DNA of 64,000 bases from Girardinichthys multiradiatus (lineage: Eukaryota > Chordata > Actinopteri > Cyprinodontiformes > Goodeidae), in the NCBI RefSeq assembly GCF_021462225.1, contig NC_061815.1:50506873-50570872 (forward strand). The letters run 5' to 3'. A program made the translations under genes and the position numbers. The notes below the pieces were generated by a model. That model was not told the DNA's origin. It was given only the letters and a program-made list of their open reading frames with translations, and did not search any database. Shown here one piece after another: positions 22,301 through 31,000 of this stretch (its first letter is position 1; every line of letters begins with the position of its first letter).

Positions 22301-24580
22301 GGACCGCACCCACAGTGGAGGAGAACCAGTGGGACCTCACCCACAGTGGAGGAGAACCAGTGGGACCGCACCCACAGTGGAAGAGAACCAGCGGGACCGC
22401 ACCCACAGTGGAAGAGAACCAGCGGGACCGCACCCACAGTGGAGGAGAACCAGAGGGACCTCACCCACAGTGGAGGAGAACCAGCGGGACCGCACCCACA
22501 GTGGAGGAGAACCAGTGGGACCTCACCCACAGTGGAGGAGAACCAGAGGGACCGCACCCACAGTGGAGGAGAACCAGTGGGACCTCACCCACAGTGGAGG
22601 AGAACCAGCGGGACCGCACCCACAGTGGAGGAGAACCAGCGGGACCGCACCCACAGTGGAGGAGAACCAGCGGGACCGCACCCACAGTGGAGGAGAACCA
22701 GCGGGACCGCACCCACAGTGGAGGAGAACCAGCGGGACCGCACCCACAGTGGAGGAGAACCAGCGGGACCGCACCCACAGTGGAAGAGAACCAGCGGGAC
22801 CGCACCCACAGCCTTAAAGCCTTAAATGTGTTGCATTCTCCTCTGTTCATTTGAATAATACCTTTAACAACCAGAACCTCAGACATCAGAGTATTTCAAT
22901 GCTGAATGTTTTAAACTTTCTGTCTTACAGGACTCAAGTATTCGTTGCATTTAACAACATGTCAGTCCTGAAAGCAAGATCAGGCTATGAGCATAAAACT
23001 TGATGTAGTTCATTAAAAAGCCTTTAAATGCGTTCAGTTTAATGATTTGTTTCTCAAACAAGGAAAATATAATACCATTAGCATGTACACAAAGTATGAA
23101 ACGTAAGGAGCTACAAAATGCAGATGTGCATGCACACATTTCTTCTTGTTGCACCACATGCTTGAAAAAAAAAAAAAAAGGTCCAAAGTGCGCCAATACT
23201 TCCAAGGACCGCAGTTTCTCCATCGTGAATGCGCTTTATTGTGCATTAAATAATTCACAATATCTAAACAGGTGACTGCTGGGAGCGACTCTAACTCTGC
23301 TGACATGTTGCATGTGTCCACCTCGTATGAATCTACACAGATTACAGCGATCCTTGCTTCTTACCTATTTAAGAACAAAACATTTAAAAAGTGTGTCTGT
23401 AATAAAAAATAAATAAATACATTTAAAAAACATGGCTCACGACAACAAACCCCCCCCCCAAAAAAAAACTAATAAAAGCCGCGATATTGCCGCTCGTAAT
23501 GCATTTCCTATGAAATACTTATACTATCCACACGGCGCATTTCCGGAGTCACTTACTTCCGGTCCGGTCTTGGGGGAACTATTCATCTTTACCTGATTTT
23601 CTCTGAAAATCAACCAAATAGTTCATGTTTTCAAGTCAACTGATCCGATTTTCAAGCAGATGCCGCATTTCCCTGTTCTCTGTCCAGATTTCATGAAAAA
23701 CTGGAAATAATTCCAGATGTAATTTTAGGATTTAGCTTTAATCTTCAGTTTGAAAAATGAATTTAAACTGAGTGTCGTTTTGTTCAAAGGAGAATAATTT
23801 GTCTATGTTTTAAATGTTGAAAACATCCCATTTAACCCCAACAAATCAGACCTTTTAGCTGAAGAAAATCACTGGCTAAAGTCAGTTAACTGACATTTAT
23901 TCTGATAACCAAAAGCCAAAACATTCACCGTTTAACAAATACTATTTGTTGAGTTTTACGGAAGCATCCTAAAAACATTGAAATTAAGCAATATTGTTAT
24001 TTCTGGTCGCAAAGTGTTCAACGTAAACCCAGAAACATAAATCACCCTAAAATTCCAGCTTTTTCAACACTGCAGCTGCTTTCATTTACAACCAACACTC
24101 AGGATTTTGGTGCCATTTTGAAGTTATTTTAATCCTTTACCCTTAGTTTAACCCCTAATTCAGCGTGTTGTAATTCTTGCCATCCACTGGAGCAGCTATG
24201 GTCTTCTAAACGTTTTAGCCTCTAATTTTAAAATAACCTGCCTGGTAAAGCTGCTCTTTAAACAAGCTGAATCAATCGGAGTGGACTTCTGACGTAAAAG
24301 GCTTCCAGCCGAGCAGGTTATCAGGCTGTCCGGGCTCACCTGCGGTTAATTAGCCGCCTGCTAGCCGCTTGGCTCAGACACATTTCCCCGCTCCATGTTT
24401 TACCACCAGAACCCACCGTCAGGTTACTAACTTCATCCCCACATTCCGAATAAAAAGCTCCTGCCAATAAACACTCAACTTGTCTGTGGTTTACTGTAAA
24501 AACGTCAATTTATCGCTTTCTTTACTCACCTCCAGCTCCGCGATGTGACCGCCTGGGAACTACTAAGGAGGGTCACGTGG
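2639..24580 (-). CDS. canx: calnexin, whole gene (14 coding exons plus 5' non-coding exon)
   Basis: Calnexin is a type I ER membrane lectin chaperone. It binds monoglucosylated N-glycans on folding glycoproteins and recruits a disulfide isomerase through its P-domain arm. The 14 coding segments sum to 1821 bp, giving 606 residues in unbroken frame (human is 592). Seen in order: signal peptide (about 1-26) and acidic N-terminus; lectin domain with [17 protein letters not shown], the GGAY stretch and [19 protein letters not shown]-domain with four KPxxW-type motif 1 repeats ([34 protein letters not shown]) and motif 2 repeats such as [14 protein letters not shown]; a second lectin segment with [16 protein letters not shown]; one membrane span (about 500-520) followed by CC, which is palmitoylated in mammals; and an acidic lysine-rich tail ending RSRKVRKD, resembling the basic RKPRRE-type ER-localisation end. 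The start is the first ATG of exon 2, directly before the signal peptide. Orthology rests on recognition. Confidence 0.97.
3519..3589 (-). CDS. canx: canx exon 14, acidic cytosolic tail
   Basis: The acceptor is CAG at 3590-3592 and the donor is GTGTGG at 3518-3513. The exon encodes an acidic stretch beginning [18 protein letters not shown], part of the calcium-binding, phosphorylated cytosolic tail. Its 71 bp keep frame with exons 13 and 15. Confidence 0.92.
3671..3791 (-). CDS. canx: canx exon 13, cytosolic tail
   Basis: The acceptor is CAG (3792-3794) and the donor GTGGGT (3670-3665). The exon encodes [20 protein letters not shown] followed by a run of Glu/Asp, closely matching the start of the vertebrate calnexin cytosolic tail. 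Confidence 0.94.
4323..4442 (-). CDS. canx: canx exon 12, transmembrane segment
   Basis: The acceptor is CAG (4443-4445) and the donor GTAACC (4322-4317). It is 40 codons long. After an AEERPW motif comes a hydrophobic span, [18 protein letters not shown], then CC and TGK. This is the single membrane anchor of calnexin; the paired cysteines are the juxtamembrane palmitoylation position known in mammals. Confidence 0.95.
4530..5032. mobile_element. non-autonomous hAT element (MITE) with 8-bp TSD
   Basis: The ends are imperfect inverted repeats: TACGGCTGCAGCGAT on the left, and TAGGGCTGAAACAAT as the reverse complement of the right. The element is flanked on both sides by the perfect 8-bp direct repeat CTCTGAAG (4522-4529 and 5033-5040), the target-site length of hAT transposons. 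It has no transposase and the interior is AT-rich with repeated ATTAATCGATTA-like words. It sits in canx intron 11. Confidence 0.88.
5090..6605 (+). mobile_element. degenerate Tc1-like element, split by an insertion
   Basis: The left part (about 5100-5450) and right part (about 5955-6605) resemble fish Tc1-family sequence. Recognisable words are TGTGGAGGAAAACCAACACT near 5440, the GTGGTGGCAGCATCATGC transposase word near 5982, and a terminal stretch with CCCATAAAATCCCAATAAAA. The reading frame is destroyed. About 500 bp of unrelated, locally GC-rich sequence (5455-5955) interrupts it. Confidence 0.6.
5831..5940 (+). CDS. unidentified exon-like reading frame inside the Tc1 insertion
   Basis: I do not recognise this protein. 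A polypyrimidine tract and TTTCAG acceptor (ending 5830) precede an open frame that begins with [20 protein letters not shown] after the split codon and ends LNHDYN, then TGA at 5938-5940. Its composition looks coding, and it would be a 3'-terminal exon of about 36 residues. It lies in sequence inserted in an old Tc1 copy, on the strand opposite canx. It may be a captured host exon, part of another transposon, or chance. Confidence 0.25.
6746..6961 (-). CDS. canx: canx exon 11, end of P-domain and second lectin segment
   Basis: The acceptor is CAG (6962-6964) and the donor GTGGGT (6745-6740). It is 72 codons and encodes [16 protein letters not shown], the last motif 2 repeat, then [17 protein letters not shown] and [14 protein letters not shown]. 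These are near-invariant in calnexin and calreticulin and complete the globular lectin fold. Confidence 0.96.
7036..7192 (-). CDS. canx: canx exon 10, P-domain motif 2 repeats
   Basis: The acceptor is CAG (7193-7195) and the donor GTCAGT (7035-7030). It encodes [16 protein letters not shown], the conserved cysteine pair in [11 protein letters not shown], and two tandem motif 2 units, [14 protein letters not shown] and [11 protein letters not shown]. This is the tip and return strand of the P-domain arm. Confidence 0.96.
7278..7391 (-). CDS. canx: canx exon 9, P-domain motif 1 repeats
   Basis: The acceptor is CAG (7392-7394) and the donor GTAAGT (7277-7272). It encodes [20 protein letters not shown] and continues to GLKPDDW, two motif 1 units of the P-domain outgoing strand. 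The tryptophan codon is split across both exon borders. Confidence 0.95.
7392..10104. other. canx: canx intron 8
   Basis: 7392-8130 shows no feature I recognise. 8130-10082 is an unclassified dispersed repeat (listed separately). No further exon is needed: the exon 8 and exon 9 frames join exactly. Confidence 0.6.
8130..10082. repeat. unclassified dispersed fish repeat
   Basis: One end reads GCAAGCAGCGTTGGGCGGCC and the other ATTCAAATTACAGCAGGC followed by a small GC-rich inverted stretch (GCAGCGCTTCGCTGCTGGCGC). Between them are AAAATGGCGGC/CAAAATGGCCGACC words, a T-tract at about 9247-9274 and two loosely similar halves. I recognise this as a common teleost interspersed repeat but cannot assign a class. 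No intact ORF. Confidence 0.45.
10105..10294 (-). CDS. canx: canx exon 8, start of P-domain
   Basis: It encodes [20 protein letters not shown], then [13 protein letters not shown] and the first motif 1 unit KPEDWDERP, ending in the split Trp of KPEDW. Both splice sites are weak: the acceptor is AAG after a C-run, and the donor is GTCAGA. The frame nevertheless joins exons 7 and 9 exactly. Reading through the donor gives SEPVD and a stop. Confidence 0.93.
10338..10366. repeat. (TG)n microsatellite beside the exon 7 donor
   Basis: About 14 TG units on the plus strand, hence a CA-repeat in the canx transcript, beginning roughly ten bases inside intron 7 from the exon 7 donor (GT at 10375-10374). 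Confidence 0.95.
10376..10568 (-). CDS. canx: canx exon 7, lectin domain core
   Basis: The acceptor is CAG (10569-10571) and the donor GTAAGA (10375-10370). It encodes [20 protein letters not shown], then [16 protein letters not shown] and KKTHLYTL. This is the carbohydrate-binding centre of the calnexin lectin domain; the Cys of PDKCGED pairs with the Cys in exon 6. Confidence 0.97.
10704..10785 (-). CDS. canx: canx exon 6, lectin domain
   Basis: It encodes [19 protein letters not shown] and TETPELDL. The Cys in DCGG is the partner of the exon 7 cysteine. The acceptor is CAG (10786-10788); the donor GTCTGT (10703-10698) is off-consensus, but the frame joins exon 7 exactly (PELDL/DQF). Confidence 0.94.
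10909..11050 (-). CDS. canx: canx exon 5, lectin domain
   Basis: The acceptor is CAG (11051-11053) and the donor GTAAGA (10908-10903). It encodes [20 protein letters not shown], then [12 protein letters not shown] and FDTMPLIIQ. The upstream intron has only about 45 nt of unique sequence before the CATGTG satellite begins. Confidence 0.96.
11098..16395. repeat. 5.3-kb CATGTG satellite filling canx intron 4
   Basis: A tandem array built from two related units: a 19-mer (CATGTGCAAACATCTGCCT) and a 13-mer (CATGTGTAAACCT), which is the 19-mer lacking CATCTG. They mostly alternate as a 32-bp dimer, with runs where the 19-mer repeats alone. Common variants are C/T at position 7 of each unit, CATGGG and CTGATG. 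The 13- and 19-base units change the reading frame, so the open frames through the array are artefacts. It occupies nearly all of canx intron 4 (11051-16640). Confidence 0.97.
16195..16380. repeat. homogeneous 13-mer block at the satellite edge
   Basis: About 14 successive, essentially identical copies of CATGTGCAAGCCT with no interspersed 19-mers, at the edge nearest canx exon 4. The uniformity suggests recent local expansion, in contrast to the mixed array to its left. Confidence 0.93.
16641..16699 (-). CDS. canx: canx exon 4
   Basis: The acceptor is CAG (16700-16702) and the donor GTACGT (16640-16635). It encodes [19 protein letters not shown], the conserved calnexin segment after the FDRGTLDG motif. 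It is 59 bp and in frame with its neighbours. Confidence 0.96.
17187..17260 (-). CDS. canx: canx exon 3, start of lectin domain
   Basis: The acceptor is CAG (17261-17263) and the donor GTGAGG (17186-17181). It encodes [20 protein letters not shown] then GTLDG, the first beta strands of the calnexin lectin domain. It joins AAPK from exon 2 without a split codon. Confidence 0.96.
17657..17884 (-). CDS. canx: canx exon 2 (start codon, signal peptide, acidic N-terminus)
   Basis: The acceptor is CAG at 17885-17887, then ACA and the start ATG at 17881-17879. The first 26 residues have a hydrophobic core ([16 protein letters not shown]) and a cleavable VSQA end, typical of a signal peptide. A strongly acidic stretch ([18 protein letters not shown]) follows, as in other calnexins. 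The donor is GTGAGC (17656-17651). Confidence 0.95.
17885..24529. other. canx: canx intron 1 (5' UTR intron)
   Basis: This intron runs between the non-coding exon 1 donor and the exon 2 acceptor. It holds a short (AC)n run at about 18109-18128, the 31-bp minisatellite, an A-tract near 23165 and a C/A-rich tract near 23450. 18130-20120 and 22820-24500 show nothing else I can identify. Confidence 0.75.
20124..22812. repeat. 2.7-kb minisatellite, 31-bp unit, about 86 copies
   Basis: A near-perfect tandem array of a 31-bp unit that can be written CAGCGGGACCGCACCCACAG followed by TGGAGGAGAAC. The main variation is A or G at one site (GGAAGAG versus GGAGGAG). Between about 22265 and 22600 a second haplotype (CAGTGGGACCTCACC) alternates with the standard unit. 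Because 31 is not a multiple of three and the unit has no stop in the affected frames, very long open frames appear on both strands. They are not genes. Confidence 0.98.
24530..24580 (-). other. canx: probable canx non-coding exon 1
   Basis: A strong donor (GAG then GTGAGT, GT at 24529-24528) ends a short GC-rich stretch just downstream of the CCAAT-box region. The next exon begins with the acceptor immediately before the canx start codon, so this is the likely 5' UTR exon. Its 5' end cannot be read from sequence. Confidence 0.6.
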
Positions 24581-24775
24581 GAGAATCACAGTGAAAACAC
24601 CGCCTTCGCTCGACGCTGATTGGCCAGCAGGCCCCAGGGTCAGCCGTTTCCTGTCAAATGTCAGATGCTTATTGGTTGCAGGGAAATCTCTGTCGGACAG
24701 CCTGTCTTCAAGCTGAACCTCGTGGACAGCGATGATTGGTGCAGCTGTCACAGGAAACGTGCGCTGATTGGCTGT
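24571..24775 (-). promoter_or_regulatory. canx: canx promoter with CCAAT boxes, E-box and ER-stress element
   Basis: Within about 200 bp upstream of exon 1 there are four CCAAT boxes on the minus strand (ATTGG on plus at 24619, 24671, 24735 and 24767). There is also a CACGTG E-box at 24574-24579 in the wider context GGTCACGTGG. No TATA box is evident, as expected for a housekeeping chaperone. One CCAAT box forms a perfect ERSE (listed separately). Confidence 0.7.
24721..24739 (-). promoter_or_regulatory. canx: ER stress response element (ERSE), perfect match
   Basis: On the canx strand the sequence is CCAAT, then nine bases (CATCGCTGT), then CCACG. This is exactly the CCAAT-N9-CCACG consensus bound by NF-Y plus ATF6/XBP1 in promoters of ER chaperones. 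It lies roughly 150-200 bp upstream of exon 1. Confidence 0.75.
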
Positions 24776-25149
24776 AGTAAGTCTCTGGAAACCAGAACAA
24801 ATGTACTTGCTGAGAATGAAACGGATTTTATGGCAAAATATCAGAATTGAAAATCAATATCCTTTTTTGTTTTTAATTAGAAGAATCCTTTATACAAACT
24901 AATTTTATACCAATCTACTGTTAGCAATGTTTTCTGATGGGACAGTTTTCTGTCCAGCTACAGAAAACAGCTTGGTGCACGTTTTATTTCATTTAAATGT
25001 ATTAAAGCACAATTTAGAAAACATGAACAAACCCTGTTCTGCCACTAAGCGACATCAGACAGGTGTGAAACTGAGACAAACATGCTGAACATCACAGGTC
25101 AGTCAGTAAGATCATAGAGAGCAGCTGCTGTGATTCCTTCCCATCTTTC

Positions 25150-25560
25150 CCATTTCTGCCAATATTTATACTCACCTTGCAGTAACACTGCTGTCATACA
25201 TTATTGTGGCTTATTGCCACTTTGAGCAAAACAGAACCCCAGCATGATGCGACCACCACCATGCTTGACAAGCCTTACCTTGTCTCCTCCAAACATTTTC
25301 TTGTCATTACCTGGTCTGGTTATCAGTCTTTCCTCCAGAAGACATTTGGCCTGTCCACGTGGGCAGCTGCAGAATTCAGTCCAGCTTGAAGGCAAATGTT
25401 GGAGCAGTGGCTTTTTTCATGGTCATCATCTGTTCAGTGGGCTGGCTTCACTATCCACAGGGACACTGGTGTTCCAGCAGTTTCCAGTTCATGGCAGGCT
25501 TGATTGTTGGAGGTTCCTGGATTGTTCCTGAATATTCAAAGCAATTGCCTTTCATCTGAG
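25150..25560 (-). mobile_element. DNA-transposon relic (Tc1/mariner-like)
   Basis: The minus strand encodes KHGGGRIMLGFCFAQSG preceded by KKMFGGDKVRL, resembling the VKHGGGSVMVWGCF block of Tc1 transposases. The rest is frame-broken. No inverted repeats were located. Confidence 0.5.
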
Positions 25561-27169
25561 AGGGACAGTTCTTTAAATCTGCAATTGTTTAGAAATGGAC
25601 CTAGAACACGTTTAGAATCAAAATTCTCCTTAGCTATTCACATAGTTACTTGGGTTTTTCCATTGTTCTGACTGTTTGTCGATTCAATAAGTGCTGTCAA
25701 ACTAATGTTTTATGCTGCAGGTAAAAAACCTCAGCAACACTTACTAGCAGGTTTACATGCTCACTGCTAACTGGAGTTACAATCTGCAACTCCTGAATTG
25801 ATGTGTTCGTTAAATGAAAGCTGACTGAGTGGTTCTCTGCTTGCTGTGTTGGTTTGAAGCATAGCAGGAGTAGCTGAGACAGAAACAAGTTATTCTTTAA
25901 AAAACGTGCCTCCCTTCAAACTGTCTTAAAGTCTTATTGCACCAAATATTATCATTGTAACAGGCCATAACACATTTTTATTATTTTACAGGCCTATTAA
26001 CCTATCATGACACCTGATTTATGTTCTTCAGTTTGTCAGGTTAAAACTGAACCAAGCTGTATTTCCTGTATTTTGGGTTTGGTATGAACATTAACAACAA
26101 ATCTGAGAGTTTTAGGTGTCGTCTCTCAAACTTTCCTGATCCTTCAGTCAGAGCAGAGCTGTGACCATCATTATGTGATCTCCATTCATGTGACCCAGTG
26201 CTGATGGGACCCATCAACCAGAAAGCTTCTTTAACCCTTTGTATTCCCTGTGGTGAAGCAGGTTTACGCTTTCTGCCAAGCAGCTGCATCTCTGTTCCCT
26301 CAGATCGGTTTGAGTTGATCCACACTGGAGACTCGACTGTTTTATTTCTGAAAACTAAAAGCTTAGGAAAGATGAGCGCAACTTTTCAGACTTAACCTTC
26401 TTCACTTTCAACATGGAGCTAAAATCAAAAGCTCAAATATGTTTTCTTGTTTTCTGCAAACACTTTCTTCGATAAAAATTTATTAATTATTTATTATCTC
26501 CACTTTCTATATAAAGATGTCAAAGCTCAGCTCTTGCCTCCATGAAGAAATCAGTTAAACAAACGTTCATCTGTGAAAACCCAAGACACTTGAATCTGAA
26601 ACTTTTTAATGCTACTGAAAATACAGATTAATTTCAACATTTGACCTTATGAGGTCGCTGTTGCCTTAGTTGTTGCGATTTTCTAGACTGTATTTTATTA
26701 TGAATTAAATGCATACTTTCCTCCTCATCCCCTCACCCACAAGTAATGTGCTGTCAAGCTGCAGTTTCTCTTCTCGGCTTCAGCGCAGGCAGAGTAAAAA
26801 TCAAACAGTTTATTATTCCATTAATAACCACAAATCTGTTACTGTCGAGCAGTTAGACCTTCAGAGCAGAACAGCTGGTTCTAACAGCCTCTGCAGTTCA
26901 GCAAACTGAGATCAGCTGTTCTGAAGATGTGGAAAGGTTTTATCAGATAAATGACCCCAAAAACCTTTAATCCTGCATCAGCTGCCTGGCAGATACTGAA
27001 TGAATCACAAGGTTACTGTCATTTATTTGTATGTGTCTTGGTGACTAAATGCAGGTTTGAGAAAAAAAATGAGCAAAGTTCAAACTCCGAAGTTCCTACA
27101 GACCAGGAAAATGTTGGTCTCTGACTGAAGAAAATGAAAACGGGCATCAATATTTAAATCAGCCTCTAC

Positions 27170-27545
27170 GTTCCTAAAACTTCCAGGTTACTTTCGGTCT
27201 GATCTTAGAGTACTTTCTTGTAGCTTAGAATAAGTAACCTGTAGTCCTCGACAGGAACCTTATACATTCCTGAAGGTAACCTGGAGGTTCTGAGGACGGA
27301 TTCTCCCCATTTTTGGAGAGCACCAGTTCCAGGAACATACTCCAACCTCTTGAAAAGTGCAATTAAAGTATCCTGTAAATTCTGAGGAAATACACTATCA
27401 GTACTTGGAAAGTACCCAGTAAAGTACCCTGAACATTTCAGAGAAGTCCCCTTTAAGTCTAAGAAAGGTACCCGTAGGTTTGAATAAGGTGACCTGTAGG
27501 TTCTGGAACACTCTCTACGTTCTAGAACCTAGAAGGTTTGGTAGA
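27170..27545. repeat. strongly diverged short tandem repeat
   Basis: Related words recur every roughly 25-45 bases: GTAACCTGTAGTCCTCGACA, GTAACCTGGAGGTTCTGAGG, GTATCCTGTAAATTCTGAGG, GTACCCTGAACATTTCAGAG, GACCTGTAGGTTCTGGAAC. This looks like an old decayed minisatellite. Confidence 0.5.
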
Positions 27546-27625
27546 TGTTGTAAGGATTATGATTATTGATTAATTAATATTCATCAAGAATTATAATTTA
27601 AAATCATAATTTGGAAAATCATAAT

Positions 27626-29572
27626 TTCTTAATATTCTTAATCGTGCTGGGTTTTGGATCCGGTTTCACCAGATGGTCAGCTGCCTCTAATGATGGTGGA
27701 GGTTGGGCGTATGCCTGGTGCACAGCTTCTGTCAGAATCTTGCAGAAAGCATCCTTCTTCTCTTTCCTCAGGTTCAATCCTGCATGTTGACTCCAACCTT
27801 TACCATCAGGTTTATCTTTGGGTCTCAAACGATGGTCAGGTCGTCTGTTCGACCGGACATGGTCCGGCAACTTTGACTGTGGCTGGTACTCAGTACCGCC
27901 CCCCCCGGTCCAGCTCACCAAACATACGTTGTTCCCTGAACCTGTTCTTAACATGGGTTCTGTTTGAGGGCATTTCTCTACCTTCTGATGCACCACTGTC
28001 TTCTTCTGTGTGTACCTGTAAAACTCTAACCTCACCTTCTGATCCATCAGTAGGGCGTGCACGTGTTTCCCACACCATCTGAGCGTATTTACGGATCTCC
28101 TGCATGGTGAAGGTTTTTGTTCTACAGTACATAGTAACATCATAACGTGCGATTTCATGAAGGTTATGGAGGAACAGAGATTTAAAAGCATGTTCCTCCT
28201 CTATGCTGGGAGCATTACCACCTTGGAAGTAAGCGGCTCTAAGGCGCTGGTCATACTCTCTGGGTGCTTCGCTTTTATTTTGCTAGATAGCCAAAGCACC
28301 AAGTGCTGTGGAGGCCCGGTCCGTGTACACAGAATATTCTTCCCTTAAAGCTTCGAAGAGGGTTGAATAATGGTCTCGGACTGCAGAGGGCAGGCTCTCC
28401 ATAAAAACATGGACGCTCCTGGATGTTGTCTTCCAGATGAGCTTCAACTTTTCCTGTGCTGATGGGCAGTACAGGTCTAAAAGGCAGCGTTCAACTTCCC
28501 TAAGATAATCCTCAATGTTTGATTCCTCATTATTAGGGTCAAAACGCTCTCTGTCTTGGGCAAGAGACTCAAGCTGGCGTCTGCACGATCCACTCTCAGG
28601 GATTGGTGCTGGCCCATCTGAGTCATCATCTGAAGGTTCAATCCTGCTGCATCCCTTGTGTGTCAGGGCATCACGCTTCACCCTTGGGGGAGGCACTGGA
28701 GGCTGCTCATGGTACAATGGTGGGCCCTGTGCTCCATGGACTCGGGTCCTGGGCAGCGGTTGAGGGCAGTATGAACCACCTGAGTACCCAAGATGGCTCT
28801 CATGTCGCCTTGGCGGAGATGAGGGATTGCAGAGCTGGGTCCTGCAAGTCAAGTTTGAAGGCTGCTCGCCCCTAAAACTTGAACCATTTACTTCTAGTGA
28901 GTCCACCTCCAGGTATTGTTCATGGTTGTCTACTACAGTGGGGTGGGACACCGCACCACTGAATGTAATCTGCCTACTCATACCTGTTCTGGACTCTGTG
29001 GATGTGTGGACAAAACCACAAGCTTGGGAAGGTTGTCTCTGGAGAGCAGCTTCTACGTTTTCTAGCTCTGAGTGGAAGGTTCTCTCAGGGTGTTGCACGT
29101 GCGGCTCACCTTCAGAGGCTTCAACCTGTGAGACAGGATTTATCTCCACTCCCCAGTCCTCTGGGGATGGGGGTGTATCCTGGCTATGCTCAGCTACCTC
29201 CAACCTTCTGGCTGCTTCCAACCTCTCCTCCACTTCTAACAGTTCACACCTAGTTGCCTCTGCTGTCTGCAAAGTATTATTCAGCATAAACTGTAGTTTA
29301 AAACGCTGTTCAACTTCCAAACTGACCCTTTGCTGATATAAAAGAGTGAGCTGTCCTAACACATCGGCTACCTGTCTGTCTTTTGGTGGGTTCTTAATGA
29401 CCAGGAGCAACTCCTGAATCCTTACATCGCAATCCTCAATACTATAATCATTAAGAGCTTTAAGCTCCTCTGATGACAATAAAATCAAAGCTCCAATTGC
29501 TTCCTGTGCCTGCATTTCTGTGGGGCCCTCCTGACTCACATCTCCAGCTGCATTCTGGGATGTTTTCTCCAT
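27626..29572 (-). pseudogene. Gag-like pseudogene of the LTR element
   Basis: The longest intact part (29572 down to 28283, 429 codons) begins MEKTSQNAAGD. It has an N-terminal helical, Glu-rich region, then a Pro-rich linker, then a capsid-like helical segment containing NIEDYLREVERCLLDL and SVHVFMESLPSAVRDHY. Downstream the homology continues in other frames (28132 down to 27890, then to 27626), so there are at least two frame breaks. A basic stretch near the end is nucleocapsid-like, but no zinc knuckle is visible. It resembles Gag proteins of retrovirus-like elements in fish; the exact clade is not assigned. Confidence 0.65.
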
Positions 29573-30593
29573 CTTTGCCCAAAATGCACAACAACAAACA
29601 AAGCTGTTCAGCTATGAATGACCACTAAAATTACCAGTAGTGACAATTAGCAGTAACACAAACAGACTAAGCTGTTTAGTTTTGAATGATCGCTAAAATC
29701 AACACACAAAAAAAGTTTATGAAACAAAACCAAAATTTTAAAATAAAATTTTAAAATAAAATTTTTAAATAAAATTTTAAAAGTGGGATAAATAAACTAA
29801 AACATTTCAACGCTATTTTTAGCTTCAAATGGATGTTAGTGATTCATAATATGGGTTATTTACTTTCTTGCAGGACCTACCAAGTTAGACAACTAAAGTT
29901 AGTTATGCGAGTCTGGTTAAAACACGCTTCACACACAAGAAAACCCAGCAAAGATGCATAAATTTCAGAGCAGAAGTGGCAATAAATGATCAATAACTTG
30001 ATTTTAGCTCAAGCTATGTCATCGAGGATGGGATTATCTGCCTGTGTTAACAAAACTAATCACATTAGTTAATTTCTGTAATTCTCACTAGTGACCACAA
30101 GGTGGGACTAAACGCCTGTCTGCAGCGGAGAAAATCCTGTTGTAACTGTAATTCACTCAATGGCCACCAGACGGTGGTGTTGCTTCCTCCCTGACTGGGA
30201 GAGTGTTAGTTATAGCTGTAGTTACACCAACGGACACTAGAGGCAGATAGGATGCCTCCTACTGTACCAGGAATGTTTTGGTTGCTCTGGCAACAAGCTG
30301 ACTGCGCCACAGCTCTAAGCCAGCAGGGGTTGCTTTGACAAGCTGGCAATTTACGTTGAATAAACTACGCAAAACGTAAACCTTGCGTCCTCAAAAGCAC
30401 CTTAGAAAAACTATTATTACTATTAGGAGTATATTATTACTTCTCTGCAGTAGAATTAGTCAAGATACATCCTCTAGTTTACAACTGCGAAATTTGACCA
30501 AATCTCACAACAGTTTCCAGGATATCACAAATGTGTTACTTCGTGCAATAGTGATATCTGTCATTTTAAGGCCCGTCTTAGGGAACGCCATAA
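29573..30593 (-). other. 5' leader of the LTR element
   Basis: Non-coding sequence between the putative primer-binding site and the gag start. It includes a short tandem tract of AAAATAAAATTTT-like units at about 29731-29782. No other feature is seen. Confidence 0.45.
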
Positions 30594-31000
30594 TGTAAGG
30601 ATTATGATTATTGATTAATTAATATTAATCAAGACTTATAATTTAAAATCATAATTTGGAAAATATTAATTTCTTAACCCAAAATCATGACTTACGAATA
30701 GAACTCAGAGATATGCTCTGGTGTTGTGATTATGGGCTTTAATAATTACAAATTATTAACCAAAACCACTAAATGTCACTGTTTATTCAACCGCTTCACC
30801 AAAGGTGGAGGATATTCGACCTTATTTTGACAGATAAATCATTCCTGCACAAAATAAACACAAACGCTTCTCTTAATTATATATATGAAGATTTATTGAA
30901 GCCAAATAATCCTGATATACCATTATTCACCTAACTAACAAGCACCGTTCTACACAAAGGGAATAAAAATGACTACCTAACAGTAATAATAAAAGAAAAG
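30594..31000 (-). repeat. 5' LTR, inner (R-U5 and promoter) part
   Basis: On the minus strand a TATA-like TATATATAA (near 30873-30885) is followed by AATAAA (30782-30787), and the sequence ends in CA at 30594. This is the U3-R-U5 order expected of an LTR. The U3 start lies somewhere above 31000; no reliable TG terminus or target duplication was found. Confidence 0.5.

Larger units (their letters stand above)
24776..27548. other. intergenic sequence upstream of canx
   Basis: Contains a Tc1-like relic (25150-25560) and a diverged short tandem repeat (27170-27545). The remainder, including 25600-27150, shows no gene or repeat I can support. Confidence 0.5.
27549..31000 (-). mobile_element. internally deleted retrovirus-like LTR element, minus orientation
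   Basis: A copy of about 75 bp beginning TGTAAGGATTATGATTATTG occurs at 27549 and again at 30594. In element orientation these are the terminal bases of the 3' and 5' LTRs. Between them lies a broken gag gene. Pol, env, the polypurine tract and almost all of the 3' LTR are missing. Just inside the 5' LTR is TTA then TGGCGTTCC, placed like a primer-binding site, but I cannot name the tRNA. The outer 5' LTR limit is not resolved. Confidence 0.65.

Noticed and set aside
19820..22854. Very long open frames of 700-1000 codons on both strands
   Set aside because: They are produced by a 31-bp minisatellite lacking stops; overlapping frames on both strands cannot all be genes, and there are no splice or start signals of note.
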